46,902 bases of DNA, taken from assembly GCA_013540605.1 (NCBI GenBank), contig JABVCK010000011.1:1-46902 (forward strand), written 5' to 3'. The notes beneath the pieces are model-generated. The model was not told the origin of the DNA. It saw nothing but the letters and a program-made list of their open reading frames with translations, and ran no database searches. The position numbers and the translations under genes were made by a program. This document shows positions 32,299 through 41,317 of this stretch, in pieces (positions within the stretch are counted from its first letter, which is position 1; each line of letters begins with the position of its first letter). This stretch comes from Bacillota bacterium. GTDB lineage: Bacteria; Bacillota; Clostridia; Ch29.

Positions 32299-32473
32299 CA
32301 GTGACCAGATGACAGTTCCCAGATATCAGTTGTCAGTTCCCGGCTGCCAAAATGAAGACTCCAGAGACCTACCTTGGCGTCTGTGAACTGTGAACTGTGA
32401 TCTAGGATCTAAGATCTAGTACCTGCGATCTGCGATCTGCCGACTGCGATCTGATCTTGTACCTGCGACCTGT
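32299..32473. repeat. Degenerate heptamer dyad element, copy C
   Basis: Left CAG-type units (CAGTGAC, CAGATGA, CAGTTCC, CAGATAT, CAGTTGT, CAGTTCC) lead to a core. A right half of 7-bp CTG/CTA units follows (CTGTGAA twice, CTGTGAT, CTAGGAT, CTAAGAT, CTAGTAC, CTGCGAT twice, CTGCCGA, CTGCGAT). The right-half start is nearly identical to copy D over about 27 nt. It separates the IclR gene from the carrier gene. Confidence 0.8.
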
Positions 32474-32590
32474 ATTTTATATGGAGGTGATGCTTAGGGA
32501 GTGGCTTCTGAGTCTTTTCGGCGTCGTTATAACACAGGGAAAGCATGAGAAAAGTAAGTAGAAAAAAATGGATAAAAGGGGGTCATTTAT

Positions 32591-34006
32591 TTGACTGCAC
32601 AGTCAGAAGCAAAAAAGAGGTTTAAAGTTCCTCATACCTACGTTATACTGTTTTCAATCGTATTAATAGTAGCGATAGGCACTTATCTGATTCCCGCAGG
32701 ACAGTTTGAGAGGGTTAAGGACGAAGCCACAGGGAGGACCGTTGTTGATCCTGCGTCCTTCCACTACGTAGATAAAAATCCGACTAAGTTCTTTGACCTG
32801 TTCATGAATGTTCCAAAGGGAATGAGCGCAGCGTCATCCATCATATTCTTCATATTCATAGTGGGTGGAGCTATGCAGATAATCACCGCTACCGGTGCCG
32901 TTGACGCCGGGATAGGAAAGGCTGCCAAGGCGCTGGCGGGCAAGGAAACATTGATGATACCGATGTTTCTTATAATATTCTCCCTTGGCGGAGCAACCTT
33001 TGGGATGGCAGAGGAGACCCTTGTCTTCGTGCCCATAGGCATAGCCCTTGCGCGGGCGCTGGGATACGATTCAATTACCGGTGTTGCTATGATTACCCTC
33101 GGCGCGGCGTGCGGATTTAACGCAGGCTTCATGAATCCCTTCACCGTGGGTGTTGCACAGGGTATCTCACAGCTGCCGATGTTTTCCGGTATCGGTCTCA
33201 GGCTGGCGGCATGGGTAGTATTTTTGGCAATCACAACCTGGTTCCTTATGAGGTACGCTAAAAAGGTTAAGGCAAACCCCGAGGCAAGCGTAGTAGCGGA
33301 TCTTGAGAAGCAGGCAGCCAGCGAACACCATATAGACCTGGATAACATTCCAGTCATGGAAGGCAAACACAAGCTTGTTCTCCTTGTGATTGTCATAGGC
33401 TTTGGTTTCATCATATACGGTGTGTTCAAGAATGGCTGGTACATTACCGAGATAGCCGCAGCATTTCTGGCAATGGGTATCTTCGGAGGGCTTGCAGGAC
33501 GACTCAGCCCCAGCGATATTGCCAAGGAATTCGTTACCGGTGCCAAGGCTCTTACCTTCGGCGCGTTGGTTGTTGGTATAGCAAGGGCAATCCTTGTAAC
33601 AATGGAAAGCGGTCTGATTATCGATACGGTAATATACGCACTTGCCGAAGCCATCAAGACCATGCCAAGGGCAATATCTGTACTTGGGATGTACGTTGTT
33701 CAGATAATAATCAACTTCTTCATACCATCGGGAAGCGGCCAGGCTGCGACCACAATGCCTATAATGGCTCCTCTGTCCGACCTGCTTGGTATAACCAGAC
33801 AGACAGCCGTTATGGCCTACCAGTTCGGTGACGGCTTCACAAACTCAATAATTCCTACTTCGGCTGTATTGATGGCGTACCTGTCTATTGCCAATATTTC
33901 TTACGACAGGTGGGCAAAATGGATAGCACCCCTTATGCTGATGTGGATAGGTTCGGGTGCTGTGTTCCTGCTGATCGCCTATTTCACAGGTTACGGACCA
34001 TTCTAA
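32591..34006 (+). CDS. YfcC-family carboxylate/amino-acid carrier
   Basis: The protein has 471 residues from TTG 32591 after AAAAGGGGG. It is an integral membrane protein with about 12 segments. VPHTYVILFSIVLIVAIGTYLIPAGQFER is the usual opening of the YfcC/DcuC-like family, whose members also carry FGMAEETLVFVPIGIALARALGYD and FIPSGSGQAATTMPIMAPLSDLLGI (both seen here). The helix-breaking GSGQ region is likely the substrate site. Family members move dicarboxylates, arginine/ornithine or other amino acids. The substrate here is probably an amino acid or N-acyl amino acid, by context. Between it and the IclR gene lies repeat copy C. Confidence 0.92.
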   Translation: MTAQSEAKKRFKVPHTYVILFSIVLIVAIGTYLIPAGQFERVKDEATGRTVVDPASFHYVDKNPTKFFDLFMNVPKGMSAASSIIFFIFIVGGAMQIITATGAVDAGIGKAAKALAGKETLMIPMFLIIFSLGGATFGMAEETLVFVPIGIALARALGYDSITGVAMITLGAACGFNAGFMNPFTVGVAQGISQLPMFSGIGLRLAAWVVFLAITTWFLMRYAKKVKANPEASVVADLEKQAASEHHIDLDNIPVMEGKHKLVLLVIVIGFGFIIYGVFKNGWYITEIAAAFLAMGIFGGLAGRLSPSDIAKEFVTGAKALTFGALVVGIARAILVTMESGLIIDTVIYALAEAIKTMPRAISVLGMYVVQIIINFFIPSGSGQAATTMPIMAPLSDLLGITRQTAVMAYQFGDGFTNSIIPTSAVLMAYLSIANISYDRWAKWIAPLMLMWIGSGAVFLLIAYFTGYGPF

Positions 34007-34033
34007 TCAAAAGGGGACATTCCTTCGTCCCCT
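34002..34033. repeat. GGGGAC palindrome overlapping the carrier stop codon
   Basis: AGGGGAC and GTCCCCT form a stem across 34011-34032. The first 22 nt (34002-34023) are identical to 546-567, and the carrier stop codon TAA lies inside the repeat. Confidence 0.7.
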
Positions 34034-34052
34034 TACAACTGAGGTGAACAAA

Positions 34053-35246
34053 TTGCACGATGTCAAAGAATTCTTCAGGCTGGATGAACTGGTGCAGCTG
34101 ACACAGGCGCTAATCGCAATACCCAGCCATAAGGACGTTCCTTCGCGGGAGAAGGAAGTTGCAGAATATATCTATAATTTCTGCCGCCAGAACGGTCTTG
34201 AGGCTGAACTACAGAAAGTTGACGGAGACAGGTGCAACGTACTCGTCTACCTGAGAGGCGAAGGAAGCGGGAGGTCTCTTATGTTAAATGGCCATACCGA
34301 TACCGTGCCGCCGTACAATATGACTATTGACCCATTCGGAGCCGAAATTAAGGAAGGAAGCATCTATGGGCGCGGAGCGGTGGACATGAAGGGCGCTATT
34401 GCCTGCATGCTTATGTCAATGCTGGCGCTTAAGCGTTCCGAAGCAAAGCTGAAAGGCGACGTGATCTTTGCCGGTGTTATAGGCGAGGAGGAACGGAGCG
34501 AAGGTACCGAGTATATTGTGAAGTCGGGGCTGAAAACCGACGGTGCAATCGTTGGGGAGCCTTCCAACTATGAATACGCCATAGGGCATAGGGGACTGGA
34601 ATGGCTGGAGATAGTAATAAAAGGTAAGGCAGCCCATGGAGGAGTTCCTCATCTTGGTGTGAACGCTATCGAAAAGGCAGCGGTTTTGATCAACAGGATC
34701 AAGGAAGAACTGTATCCTAAGCTTGAGGGGCGTTACAACGAGTATATGGGCCCCTCGGTTATGAATTTTGGTGTCATTGCGGGAGGCAGTCAGCCCAGTA
34801 CCGTTGCCGACAGCTGCAGTATAAAAATTGACAGAAGATATATACCCGGGGAAACCGTAGAGACAGTACTCAAAGAGTATCAGGATATTATAGATGGGAT
34901 AAAGGCTGAGGACCCGGAGTTCGACGCCGAGATTATCAGAATGCCAAACAATATGCTCACCCTTGACCACCTTCCCCTGATGACACCGCCGGAGGACCCG
35001 ATAGTATCAGCTGTTAGGGAATCCTTAAGGGAGGTAATCGGGAGGGAGCCCGATATAACCCGGAGAAGAGGTTGGACCGATGCTGCGCTGCTGTCTAACT
35101 TTGCAAAGATACCGACGGTGGTTGTCGGCCCTGGAGATATATCTTACTCACATACAAAGGATGAAAGAGTAAGTATCGAGGATCTGGAGAAAGCAGTTGA
35201 TATCTATACGAGAGTAATACAAAAATTCTGTGGAGTAAATGATTAA
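34053..35246 (+). CDS. M20-family metallopeptidase (ArgE/DapE-like deacylase)
   Basis: The protein has 397 residues from TTG 34053; GAGGTG at 34041-34046 serves as Shine-Dalgarno for it, although that same GTG could be an alternative start. Zinc-site motifs are present: GHTDTVPP with the first His, GRGAVDMKG with the bridging Asp, GEEERSEGTEY with the catalytic Glu pair, and a C-terminal His in ISYSHTKDE. Family members hydrolyse N-acyl-amino acids, N-succinyl-diaminopimelate or dipeptides. In this operon a deacylase or peptidase that frees an amino acid for the downstream enzymes is likely. It is cytoplasmic. Confidence 0.93.
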   Translation: MHDVKEFFRLDELVQLTQALIAIPSHKDVPSREKEVAEYIYNFCRQNGLEAELQKVDGDRCNVLVYLRGEGSGRSLMLNGHTDTVPPYNMTIDPFGAEIKEGSIYGRGAVDMKGAIACMLMSMLALKRSEAKLKGDVIFAGVIGEEERSEGTEYIVKSGLKTDGAIVGEPSNYEYAIGHRGLEWLEIVIKGKAAHGGVPHLGVNAIEKAAVLINRIKEELYPKLEGRYNEYMGPSVMNFGVIAGGSQPSTVADSCSIKIDRRYIPGETVETVLKEYQDIIDGIKAEDPEFDAEIIRMPNNMLTLDHLPLMTPPEDPIVSAVRESLREVIGREPDITRRRGWTDAALLSNFAKIPTVVVGPGDISYSHTKDERVSIEDLEKAVDIYTRVIQKFCGVND

Positions 35247-35295
35247 TGCAAACAGGGCATATGCCCTGTTTGCATTATGAACAGGGGGTAATGAC

Positions 35296-36681
35296 ATGTT
35301 GGACCTCAAGATAGTAAACGGAAGGATACCTGTTTTTGAGACAGGAGAGCTTAAGGTATCGGACATTGGTATTAAGGACGGCAGGATTGTATGTGTGGGG
35401 GCCTGTGAGGAAAGCGCCCGGGAGGTCATAGATGCTGGAGGAAAGGTTGTAGCCCCCGGGTTTATCGACATACACATGCATGAAGAGGTGCTTGCTGACG
35501 GTGCTAACGGCGATGAATATGACATTGCAAACAGGATGCTGCTTATGGGCGCCACCACATGCGTTGCCGGCAACTGCGGCAACAACAGGCAGAGCGTTGA
35601 TGAATTTTTCAGCCATATTGATAAAAACGGGTCCCCGGTAAACTACTTGTCCTTTATCGGTCACAACTTTTTACGCAGAAGTGTTGGAAACGACGACCCA
35701 TACAGGAGGTCGACAGAGCAGGAAATCAAAAAAATGCAGGACCTTGCGATAAAGGCAGTTGATAAAGGGGCGATAGGTCTTTCCTTCGGTCTGGAGTATT
35801 GCCCGGGGATAGATTTTGAGGAAGCGGTGGAACTGTGCGAGCCCTTTAAGGGCACCGACATAATCCTTTCAGCCCATTACCGGAAGGATGCCGAATACGC
35901 CATAACCTCGGTGAAAGAGCTGATAGATATGACGCGGGTAACTGGCGTTCCGATGATAATATCCCATTTGGGCAGCTGTACGGCCTATGGCATGATGAAG
36001 GAGTCCCTTGAAGTTATCCAGGGAGCCATTGATGAGGGGTTGGATGTCTGCGCCGATTGTTATCCCTACGATGCCTTCAGCACCTTCATAGGTTCGGCGG
36101 TATTTGACGAGGGGTGTTTTGAACTATGGAACAAATCCTATGATGCCATTCTCTTGACCGAAGAGCCCTATAGGGGAATGAGATGCGACGAGGAGCTGTT
36201 CCGCAGAGTCAGAAAGGAATACCCCGAAATGCTGGTTGTGGCGTTTGTTATGAATGAAGACGAGGTAATAGAGGCAATCAAGGCGCCCTTCGTAATGGTA
36301 GCCAGCGATGGCCTCTACCGCAAAGGGCAGGGACATCCCAGGGGTGCGGGGACATTCCCCAGGGTCCTGGGGAGGTTTGTAAGGGACATGGGAGAGCTTA
36401 CCCTGGTGGAAGCCCTCAAAAAGATGACTCTGATGCCCGCTGCAAGATTGGGCCTTAAAGGAAAAGGAAGGATTGCAGAGGGCGCGGATGCAGATATTGT
36501 GGTGTTTGACCCTGAAGTAATAATTGACGGCGCTACGTTTGAGAGCCCGGTTGAGGCGCCGAAGGGTATCGATTATGTGATTCTGAACGGGAAAATTGCC
36601 GTAAAGGACAATGTAATATTAAGGAACAGATTGGGAAAGGTTATTCGAAGACAAGAATTGGTGAAGGAAGGTAATGAATGA
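35296..36681 (+). CDS. D-aminoacylase-type amidohydrolase (N-acyl-D-amino-acid deacylase family)
   Basis: The protein has 461 residues from ATG 35296 after ACAGGGGG. It is an amidohydrolase-superfamily barrel: H60-M-H62 after APGFID, Cys94 in GNCGNN (the Cys ligand characteristic of D-aminoacylases), ILSAHYRKDAEY, IISHLGSC and VASDGLY supplying the remaining His and Asp. The C-terminus re-enters the small beta domain (GRIAEGADADIVVFDPE). N-acyl-D-amino acids are the expected substrates, but D-aspartate or N-carbamoyl variants cannot be excluded. The stop overlaps the next start (ATGA). Confidence 0.9.
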   Translation: MLDLKIVNGRIPVFETGELKVSDIGIKDGRIVCVGACEESAREVIDAGGKVVAPGFIDIHMHEEVLADGANGDEYDIANRMLLMGATTCVAGNCGNNRQSVDEFFSHIDKNGSPVNYLSFIGHNFLRRSVGNDDPYRRSTEQEIKKMQDLAIKAVDKGAIGLSFGLEYCPGIDFEEAVELCEPFKGTDIILSAHYRKDAEYAITSVKELIDMTRVTGVPMIISHLGSCTAYGMMKESLEVIQGAIDEGLDVCADCYPYDAFSTFIGSAVFDEGCFELWNKSYDAILLTEEPYRGMRCDEELFRRVRKEYPEMLVVAFVMNEDEVIEAIKAPFVMVASDGLYRKGQGHPRGAGTFPRVLGRFVRDMGELTLVEALKKMTLMPAARLGLKGKGRIAEGADADIVVFDPEVIIDGATFESPVEAPKGIDYVILNGKIAVKDNVILRNRLGKVIRRQELVKEGNE

Positions 36682-37844
36682 TGATTGATAAGGTTCTTGA
36701 TATTGCTCAGGAGCTAAAGCAAGAGCTTGTTGAAGTAAGCGAATTTATTCTTGAGAACCCGGAGCTTGGTTATGAAGAGTTTATGGCCTGCAAAGCCCAT
36801 GTGGATCTTTTGAAAAAGCACGGTTTTGAAGTAGAGGAAGAATACATGGGAATAAAAACGGCCTTCAAAGCTGTATATGACAGCGGCAAACCGGGACCGG
36901 CCATAGCCTACCTATCCGAATACGATGCCTTGCCCGGGATAGGGCACGGGTGTGGGCATAATTTGCTGGGAACCACCAACACCGGCGCAGGGATAGCCCT
37001 AAGCAAGCTGTTAAAGGATTACTGCGGGAAAGTGGTAGTATACGGTACTCCTGCTGAGGAAACCAGCGGCGCTAAGGTTGAAATGACCGAGAAGGGCGCC
37101 TTTGATGAAATAGATATTGCAATAGAAGTCCACCCATCCGATAAACACTACATGAGCGGCGCTTCCCTTGCCATGCAGGCTATACAGTTCACCTACAGGG
37201 GCAGGGCGGCCCATGCCGCGGCGGATCCTGAGCATGGAATTAATGCCCTTGACGCTGCAATAAACACTTTTAATAATATAAACGCACTTAGAGAGCATAT
37301 CAAATCCAGTTCAAGAATCCACGGTATAATAACAGAGGGCGGAAAGGCGGCCAATATTGTACCGGAGCTTGCCATAGCCCAGTTCTACGTCAGGGCTACC
37401 ACAAAGACCTATCTGGAAGAACTGGTAGAGAAGGTGAAGAACTGTGCGAGGGGCGCGGCCATGGCGGCAGGGGCTGAACTTGAAATATCCAATTATGAGG
37501 CGTCCTATGACAACCTGGTCACCAATAAAATCCTCTCGGAGACCTATACCAAATGGCTTAGGGAAGTAGGGGTAGAAAGGATAGAGGGGCCAAGGGAGAG
37601 CTTTGGGTCTCTGGATGTGGGAAATGTAAGCCATATCGTTCCGACTATACATCCATACTTCGGCATCTGTGAGAAGGAGACTGCGGGCCATACAAGGGAA
37701 TTTGCGCAGGCGACAAAAACCCCCCTGGCCTATGATTCCATGGTAAAAACGATGGCTGCAATGGTTTTGACGGCAGTGGAGGTAATTACGGATAAGGACC
37801 TTCTGGCCAGAATAAGGGATGAGTTTAACAGCACCAGAAAATGA
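36678..37844 (+). CDS. M20 amidohydrolase (AbgB/p-aminobenzoyl-glutamate hydrolase-like)
   Basis: The protein has 388 residues and starts inside the preceding stop codon. M20D-type motifs: YEEFMACKAHVDLLKKHGFEVE, AIAYLSEYDALPGIGHGCGHNLLGT (metal site with two His), GTPAEETSGAK with catalytic Glu, and a lid domain RGRAAHAAADPEHGINALDA. The C-terminal His metal ligand is in TAGHTREF. Relatives cleave amide bonds of N-acyl or aminobenzoyl amino acids, often N-acyl-L- or dipeptide-like compounds. Two different amidases in one operon suggest that both L and D or differently acylated forms are handled. It is cytoplasmic. Confidence 0.92.
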   Translation: MMIDKVLDIAQELKQELVEVSEFILENPELGYEEFMACKAHVDLLKKHGFEVEEEYMGIKTAFKAVYDSGKPGPAIAYLSEYDALPGIGHGCGHNLLGTTNTGAGIALSKLLKDYCGKVVVYGTPAEETSGAKVEMTEKGAFDEIDIAIEVHPSDKHYMSGASLAMQAIQFTYRGRAAHAAADPEHGINALDAAINTFNNINALREHIKSSSRIHGIITEGGKAANIVPELAIAQFYVRATTKTYLEELVEKVKNCARGAAMAAGAELEISNYEASYDNLVTNKILSETYTKWLREVGVERIEGPRESFGSLDVGNVSHIVPTIHPYFGICEKETAGHTREFAQATKTPLAYDSMVKTMAAMVLTAVEVITDKDLLARIRDEFNSTRK

Positions 37845-37901
37845 TGTGCCGGCGTGTCCGGTATACCGGCCGCATTATTATTGTGAGGCGGTGTAGTTGA
37901 A

Positions 37902-38525
37902 TTGGAACTGGACCTTTTGAAAAACCTGTTTAAAGGAAGGGAGCCGTACCCGGAAGGCAGGTATTCAGACTTTGGAGTGCTGGTTCCTCTTATTGAGGTA
38001 GACGGTTCCCTGCATCTGTTGTTTGAAGTACGTGCTGCGAGCCTTAACAAGCAGCCCGGGGAGATAAGCTTTCCGGGGGGCAAAGTGGAAAAGGGAGAGA
38101 CACCCGGACAGGCTGCAGTAAGGGAAACCTCTGAAGAACTATTGCTGAAACAGGAAAGCATTGAACTGGTGGGTCCCCTTGACTATATCGTTACGCCATT
38201 CAATTATGCTATATATCCGTATCTGGGGATTATCCACGGGATCGCGATAACGGATGTCAGACCAAACCCCGGTGAAGTTGACAGGATATTCACAGTACCG
38301 CTTGAGTATTTTCTGACTAATGAACCGGATAGCTATCATATTAGGGTACATATGGAGCCGGTTAGAGGATTCCCCTATGAACTGATTCCCAACGGGCAAG
38401 GGTATAATTGGAAATCCGGTTCATATCCGGTCCATTTTTACAGGTACGGAGAACACACCATCTGGGGGATTACTGCAAGAATCATCAAAAATCTTGTAGA
38501 TATTCTCGCACCCTTGTCTTTATAA
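37902..38525 (+). CDS. Nudix hydrolase (CoA pyrophosphatase-like)
   Basis: The protein has 207 residues from TTG 37902 behind GAGGCGG. The Nudix box GGKVEKGETPGQAAVRETSEELLL spans residues of the first third and matches G-x5-E-x7-R-E-x-x-E-E. The preceding LLFEVRAASLNKQPGEISFPGG resembles the signature of CoA diphosphatases (YeaB/NudL-type), which cut CoA and acyl-CoA to acyl-phosphopantetheine. It is 57 bp after the last amidase gene and may be in the same transcript, though it also looks like a housekeeping gene. Confidence 0.9.
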   Translation: MELDLLKNLFKGREPYPEGRYSDFGVLVPLIEVDGSLHLLFEVRAASLNKQPGEISFPGGKVEKGETPGQAAVRETSEELLLKQESIELVGPLDYIVTPFNYAIYPYLGIIHGIAITDVRPNPGEVDRIFTVPLEYFLTNEPDSYHIRVHMEPVRGFPYELIPNGQGYNWKSGSYPVHFYRYGEHTIWGITARIIKNLVDILAPLSL

Positions 38526-38549
38526 CCAGGCTCTCTGGTTATTTTTTTT
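38523..38549 (+). terminator. Terminator of the Nudix gene
   Basis: TAACCAG (38523-38529) and CTGGTTA (38535-38541) pair, followed by eight T residues. Confidence 0.9.
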
Positions 38550-38651
38550 GGCTGGAGGATAAACCCCTGTAGTGCTGCTTTGGCATGGATGATACATATA
38601 AAATGAATTGTTTGGGAAAATATTATAGAGGCTATTTCAGGAGGTGTTAAT

Positions 38652-38855
38652 GTGAATACACGGGATGTGTTGCTAAAGATGGTCCTGGATACGCAGGAAA
38701 GGGTGCGGGACCTTGAAACGTTTTCCAAACAGGTTGACGATAACGAAGTGAAGGAGACCTTCCAGGAGTTTGCCGAGCAGACAGGATTGCAATCCCAGAG
38801 GTTGAGACAACTGCTGGATAAATATGAGATGAACTCCAAGAATACCTTTCATTAG
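38652..38855 (+). CDS. Small helical protein of unknown function
   Basis: The protein has 67 residues from GTG 38652 after CAGGAGG. It is charged and predicted almost entirely helical (DVLLKMVLDTQERVRDLETFSKQVDDNEVKETFQEFAEQTGLQSQRLRQLLDKYE), like half of a ferritin-type helical bundle or a short coiled coil. No catalytic motif is seen. Its own terminator follows, shared with the convergent racemase gene. Confidence 0.7.
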   Translation: MNTRDVLLKMVLDTQERVRDLETFSKQVDDNEVKETFQEFAEQTGLQSQRLRQLLDKYEMNSKNTFH

Positions 38856-38880
38856 AGGGGTGTCAAGGAGACATGATGAT

Positions 38881-38908
38881 AAAAGGGACTTCCCGGAAAG
38901 TCCCTTTT
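38881..38908. terminator. Bidirectional terminator between convergent genes
   Basis: AAAAGGGACTT (38881-38891) and AAGTCCCTTTT (38898-38908) form an 11-bp stem with A-rich and T-rich ends, usable in both directions. Confidence 0.85.
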
Positions 38909-38934
38909 ATCAGTTCGCCCGACATGGGCAGCGG

Positions 38935-39948
38935 CTAATAATCCTTCAGGAAAAATCCGTGTTTCAGAGGATCATCGGGATCAATCACAAGGTGGTTAAA
39001 TCCCGTTATATAAGCGCTGCCGGTTATCTCGGGAGTGATGGCATCATAGCTGCCGGCTTTGGTAGTGCCTATGACCCTGCCCTTGAAAAGGGTGCCCGTA
39101 ATGCTCTCGTAAATGAAATCCTGGTTCTCCTTCAGCTTGCCCTTTGCGAAGAGTGTGGCTATTTTGGCGCTGGTTCCGGTGCCGCAGGGCGACCGGTCAA
39201 GGGAGCCCTGGCCAAACACCACAACATTTTTAGCGTGCGCATCGGGGTGCGAAGGTTTATCATAGATTTCCACGATATCCACTGTGTTTATATGCTTGCT
39301 TTCAGGGTGCTGCACCTTGACGGTACTATTAACAATATCCCTTATCTTCATCCCCAGTTTCAGGAGCGTGCCGGAGTTGGCGGGATCCACCCTGACTCCC
39401 AGCTGCTGTGCATCTACTATTGCGAAGAAATTGCCGCCAAAGGATATGTCAAGGGTTATCCTGCCTATTTCCGGCACCTCTATCTCAAGGTCTTCCAAAT
39501 AAAGGAAGGAAGGTACGTTTGCAATAGAAACCTCCTTGGCTTTACCGTTAACCACTTTCACCCGGGCTCTTACCAGCCCTGCCGGAGAATCAAGGGTCAG
39601 CTCGGTAAAGGGTTCCTTTACCGGAACCATGCCGCATTCCACTGCAACTGTGGCAATGCCTATTGAGCCGTGCCCGCACATGTTCAGACATCCGCCGCAG
39701 TCCATAAACAGTATTCCAAGGTCCGCATCCGGAGAAGCGGGATGTGTAATTATTGCTCCGAACATATCATTGTGGCCGCGGGGTTCCTGCATTATTGCTC
39801 TTCTTATATGGTCCAGGTTTTCTTCGAAATACTGCTTTTTCTCAGCCATAGTTTTTCCGGGAAGCGGCGGGATGCCGCCGACTACGATTCTGGTGGGTTC
39901 GCCCATAGTATGCGAGTCTACGACATGTATGCTATTTATAAAATTCAT
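38935..39948 (-). CDS. Proline racemase/4-hydroxyproline epimerase family protein
   Basis: This 337-residue protein has both catalytic Cys of the family: Cys91 in NMCGHGSIG and Cys255 in DRSPCGTGTSA (with Asp251). The second Cys argues for racemase/epimerase activity instead of the Cys-Thr trans-3-hydroxyproline dehydratase branch. MDCGGCLNMCGH contains two further Cys at 84 and 87. It interconverts L- and D-proline or trans-4-hydroxy-L-proline and cis-4-hydroxy-D-proline. The gene is last of the minus-strand operon whose other genes encode a D-amino-acid dehydrogenase, and is separated from it by repeat copy D. No pyridoxal phosphate is needed. Confidence 0.93.
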   Translation of the reverse strand: MNFINSIHVVDSHTMGEPTRIVVGGIPPLPGKTMAEKKQYFEENLDHIRRAIMQEPRGHNDMFGAIITHPASPDADLGILFMDCGGCLNMCGHGSIGIATVAVECGMVPVKEPFTELTLDSPAGLVRARVKVVNGKAKEVSIANVPSFLYLEDLEIEVPEIGRITLDISFGGNFFAIVDAQQLGVRVDPANSGTLLKLGMKIRDIVNSTVKVQHPESKHINTVDIVEIYDKPSHPDAHAKNVVVFGQGSLDRSPCGTGTSAKIATLFAKGKLKENQDFIYESITGTLFKGRVIGTTKAGSYDAITPEITGSAYITGFNHLVIDPDDPLKHGFFLKDY

Positions 39949-39980
39949 CCATATATCCCCCTTTTAATAAAATCTTTTTT

Positions 39981-40151
39981 CAGTTTTCAGTTTTCAGTTA
40001 TCAGATGACAGATGACAGACGTCAGGGCAATGCTATAGGGTAAAACCCAAAGGCCTGGTCCGGCGCCTGTGAACTGTGAACTGTGATCTGCGATCTGTGA
40101 TCTGTGATCTACCAACTACGAACTACGAACTAGCACCTGTACCTAGCACCT
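39981..40151. repeat. Degenerate heptamer dyad element, copy D
   Basis: The left half has CAGTTTT twice, CAGTTAT, CAGATGA twice and CAGACGT. A core contains GGGT..ACCC pairing potential. The right half has CTGTGAA twice, CTGTGAT, CTGCGAT, CTGTGAT twice, CTACCAA, CTACGAA twice, CTAGCAC and CTGTACC. The register is exactly 7 bp. It lies between the dehydrogenase and racemase genes of the minus-strand operon. Confidence 0.85.
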
Positions 40152-40159
40152 GGTAACTT

Positions 40160-41317
40160 CTATCCTATTATTCCCGGTTCGGGGATGAGTTCTCCGCGCG
40201 CAAACCTGCCGAGGTCACTCTTGCTGATGTCTATGGAAGTTGTACCGTCTACTATGAGTTCGGAAAGGAGTCTCCCTGTAATATGTCCCATTTGGAAACC
40301 GTGGCCGCTCCAACCGCAGGACAGGTAGAAACCTGGGACTTCCGGTACGGCGCCTATTATCTGCTGCCCGTCCGGGGTCATGTCATAGTATCCGCCCCAC
40401 TGTCTTACAACCGACACATCCTTAAGCACCGGCATAATGTCTACTGCCACCTTCAAGGCTTCTTCCAGGAAACGCCAGCTCGAAGCCGGCTGTAAAGACG
40501 GCACGTCGTCATGTAGTGGTTCATCCGGGAAGGTTATTCCCATAAGCACACTCCCATGGGGCTTTGTCTGGAATGCGTACCATGGCCCTGTAATTACCAT
40601 GCAGGGGAAGAATACTTTAATGGGCTCGGTAACGAGCATTTCGTGTCTCTGCGGGTATACCGGCAGGTCAAGATCTACCATTTTCCCTACCCTTCTGGAA
40701 TAAGGCCCGGCACATGAAATAACGGTATCAGTCTGAATATTTCCCTTGTCGGTCTCCACACCGGTTATTTTACCATTCTCGCGTCTAATCCCGGTTACTG
40801 TGGTATATGAATTAATTTCCACACCTACCTTTTCGCACATCTCCTTGTAAGCGTATAGGACCTTGAAGGGGTTTACGTAACCGTCCCTCGGGTTCATGGT
40901 TGCGGCAAGCACTCCTTTGACGTTTACGTAGGGATATTTTTCCTTTATCTCATCAACATCGAGCAGTACGGAATTAACTCCCAGCGAGTTCTGGAGCTTT
41001 ATATTGTTCCTCCACAGGTCAACGTCCTTTTCATCATACAGCAGCCATAGGTAACCGCCGGGGGTGTATTCTATATCGTAGCCGTAAAGCTCCTTGAAAT
41101 TTACCGTTACATCCATACTGTTCTTTGCAAGCTGTATTGTAAGGGGCAGACCGAATTGCTCACGTACCCCGGCGGCACAACGGCCCGTTGCGCCATAACC
41201 AATATATTTGTGTTCACACACAACGATGTCCTTGACACCCTTTTTGGCAAGGTTAAAGGCGGCGGCGAGACCGTGTACACCTGCACCTATAATAACTACA
41301 TCAGCTTTATTCTTCAT
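40160..41317 (-). CDS. FAD-dependent D-amino-acid dehydrogenase subunit (DAO family)
   Basis: The protein has 385 residues from the ATG at 41317 (complement); two other starts, 6 and 15 nt upstream, are possible. It begins MKNKADVVIIGAGVHGLAAAFNLAKKGVKDIVVCE, the dinucleotide-binding motif, followed by IGYGATGRCAAGVREQF (substrate loop) and a C-terminal GxxGxxxGP-like GFYLSCGWSGHGFQMG. It resembles the catalytic subunit of D-hydroxyproline or D-proline dehydrogenases and of HcnC/sarcosine oxidase beta. It overlaps the preceding ferredoxin-like gene by 11 bp. Electrons pass to the Fe-S/flavin partners encoded upstream. Confidence 0.93.
   Translation of the reverse strand: MKNKADVVIIGAGVHGLAAAFNLAKKGVKDIVVCEHKYIGYGATGRCAAGVREQFGLPLTIQLAKNSMDVTVNFKELYGYDIEYTPGGYLWLLYDEKDVDLWRNNIKLQNSLGVNSVLLDVDEIKEKYPYVNVKGVLAATMNPRDGYVNPFKVLYAYKEMCEKVGVEINSYTTVTGIRRENGKITGVETDKGNIQTDTVISCAGPYSRRVGKMVDLDLPVYPQRHEMLVTEPIKVFFPCMVITGPWYAFQTKPHGSVLMGITFPDEPLHDDVPSLQPASSWRFLEEALKVAVDIMPVLKDVSVVRQWGGYYDMTPDGQQIIGAVPEVPGFYLSCGWSGHGFQMGHITGRLLSELIVDGTTSIDISKSDLGRFARGELIPEPGIIG

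Noticed and set aside
32490-32561. Short ORF beginning MLREWLLSLFG between repeat copy C and the carrier
   Set aside because: The GGAGG lies only about two bases from its ATG, too close for efficient use, and there is no family match; listed as possible only.
32764-33663. 299-codon minus-strand ORF inside the YfcC gene
   Set aside because: It is composed of Ala, Ser, Pro and Ile-rich reverse-complement sequence of membrane segments and has no ribosome-binding site.
38860-39967. Plus-strand open frames across the racemase gene
   Set aside because: They lack family motifs and ribosome-binding sites, whereas the minus-strand gene has both catalytic Cys motifs.
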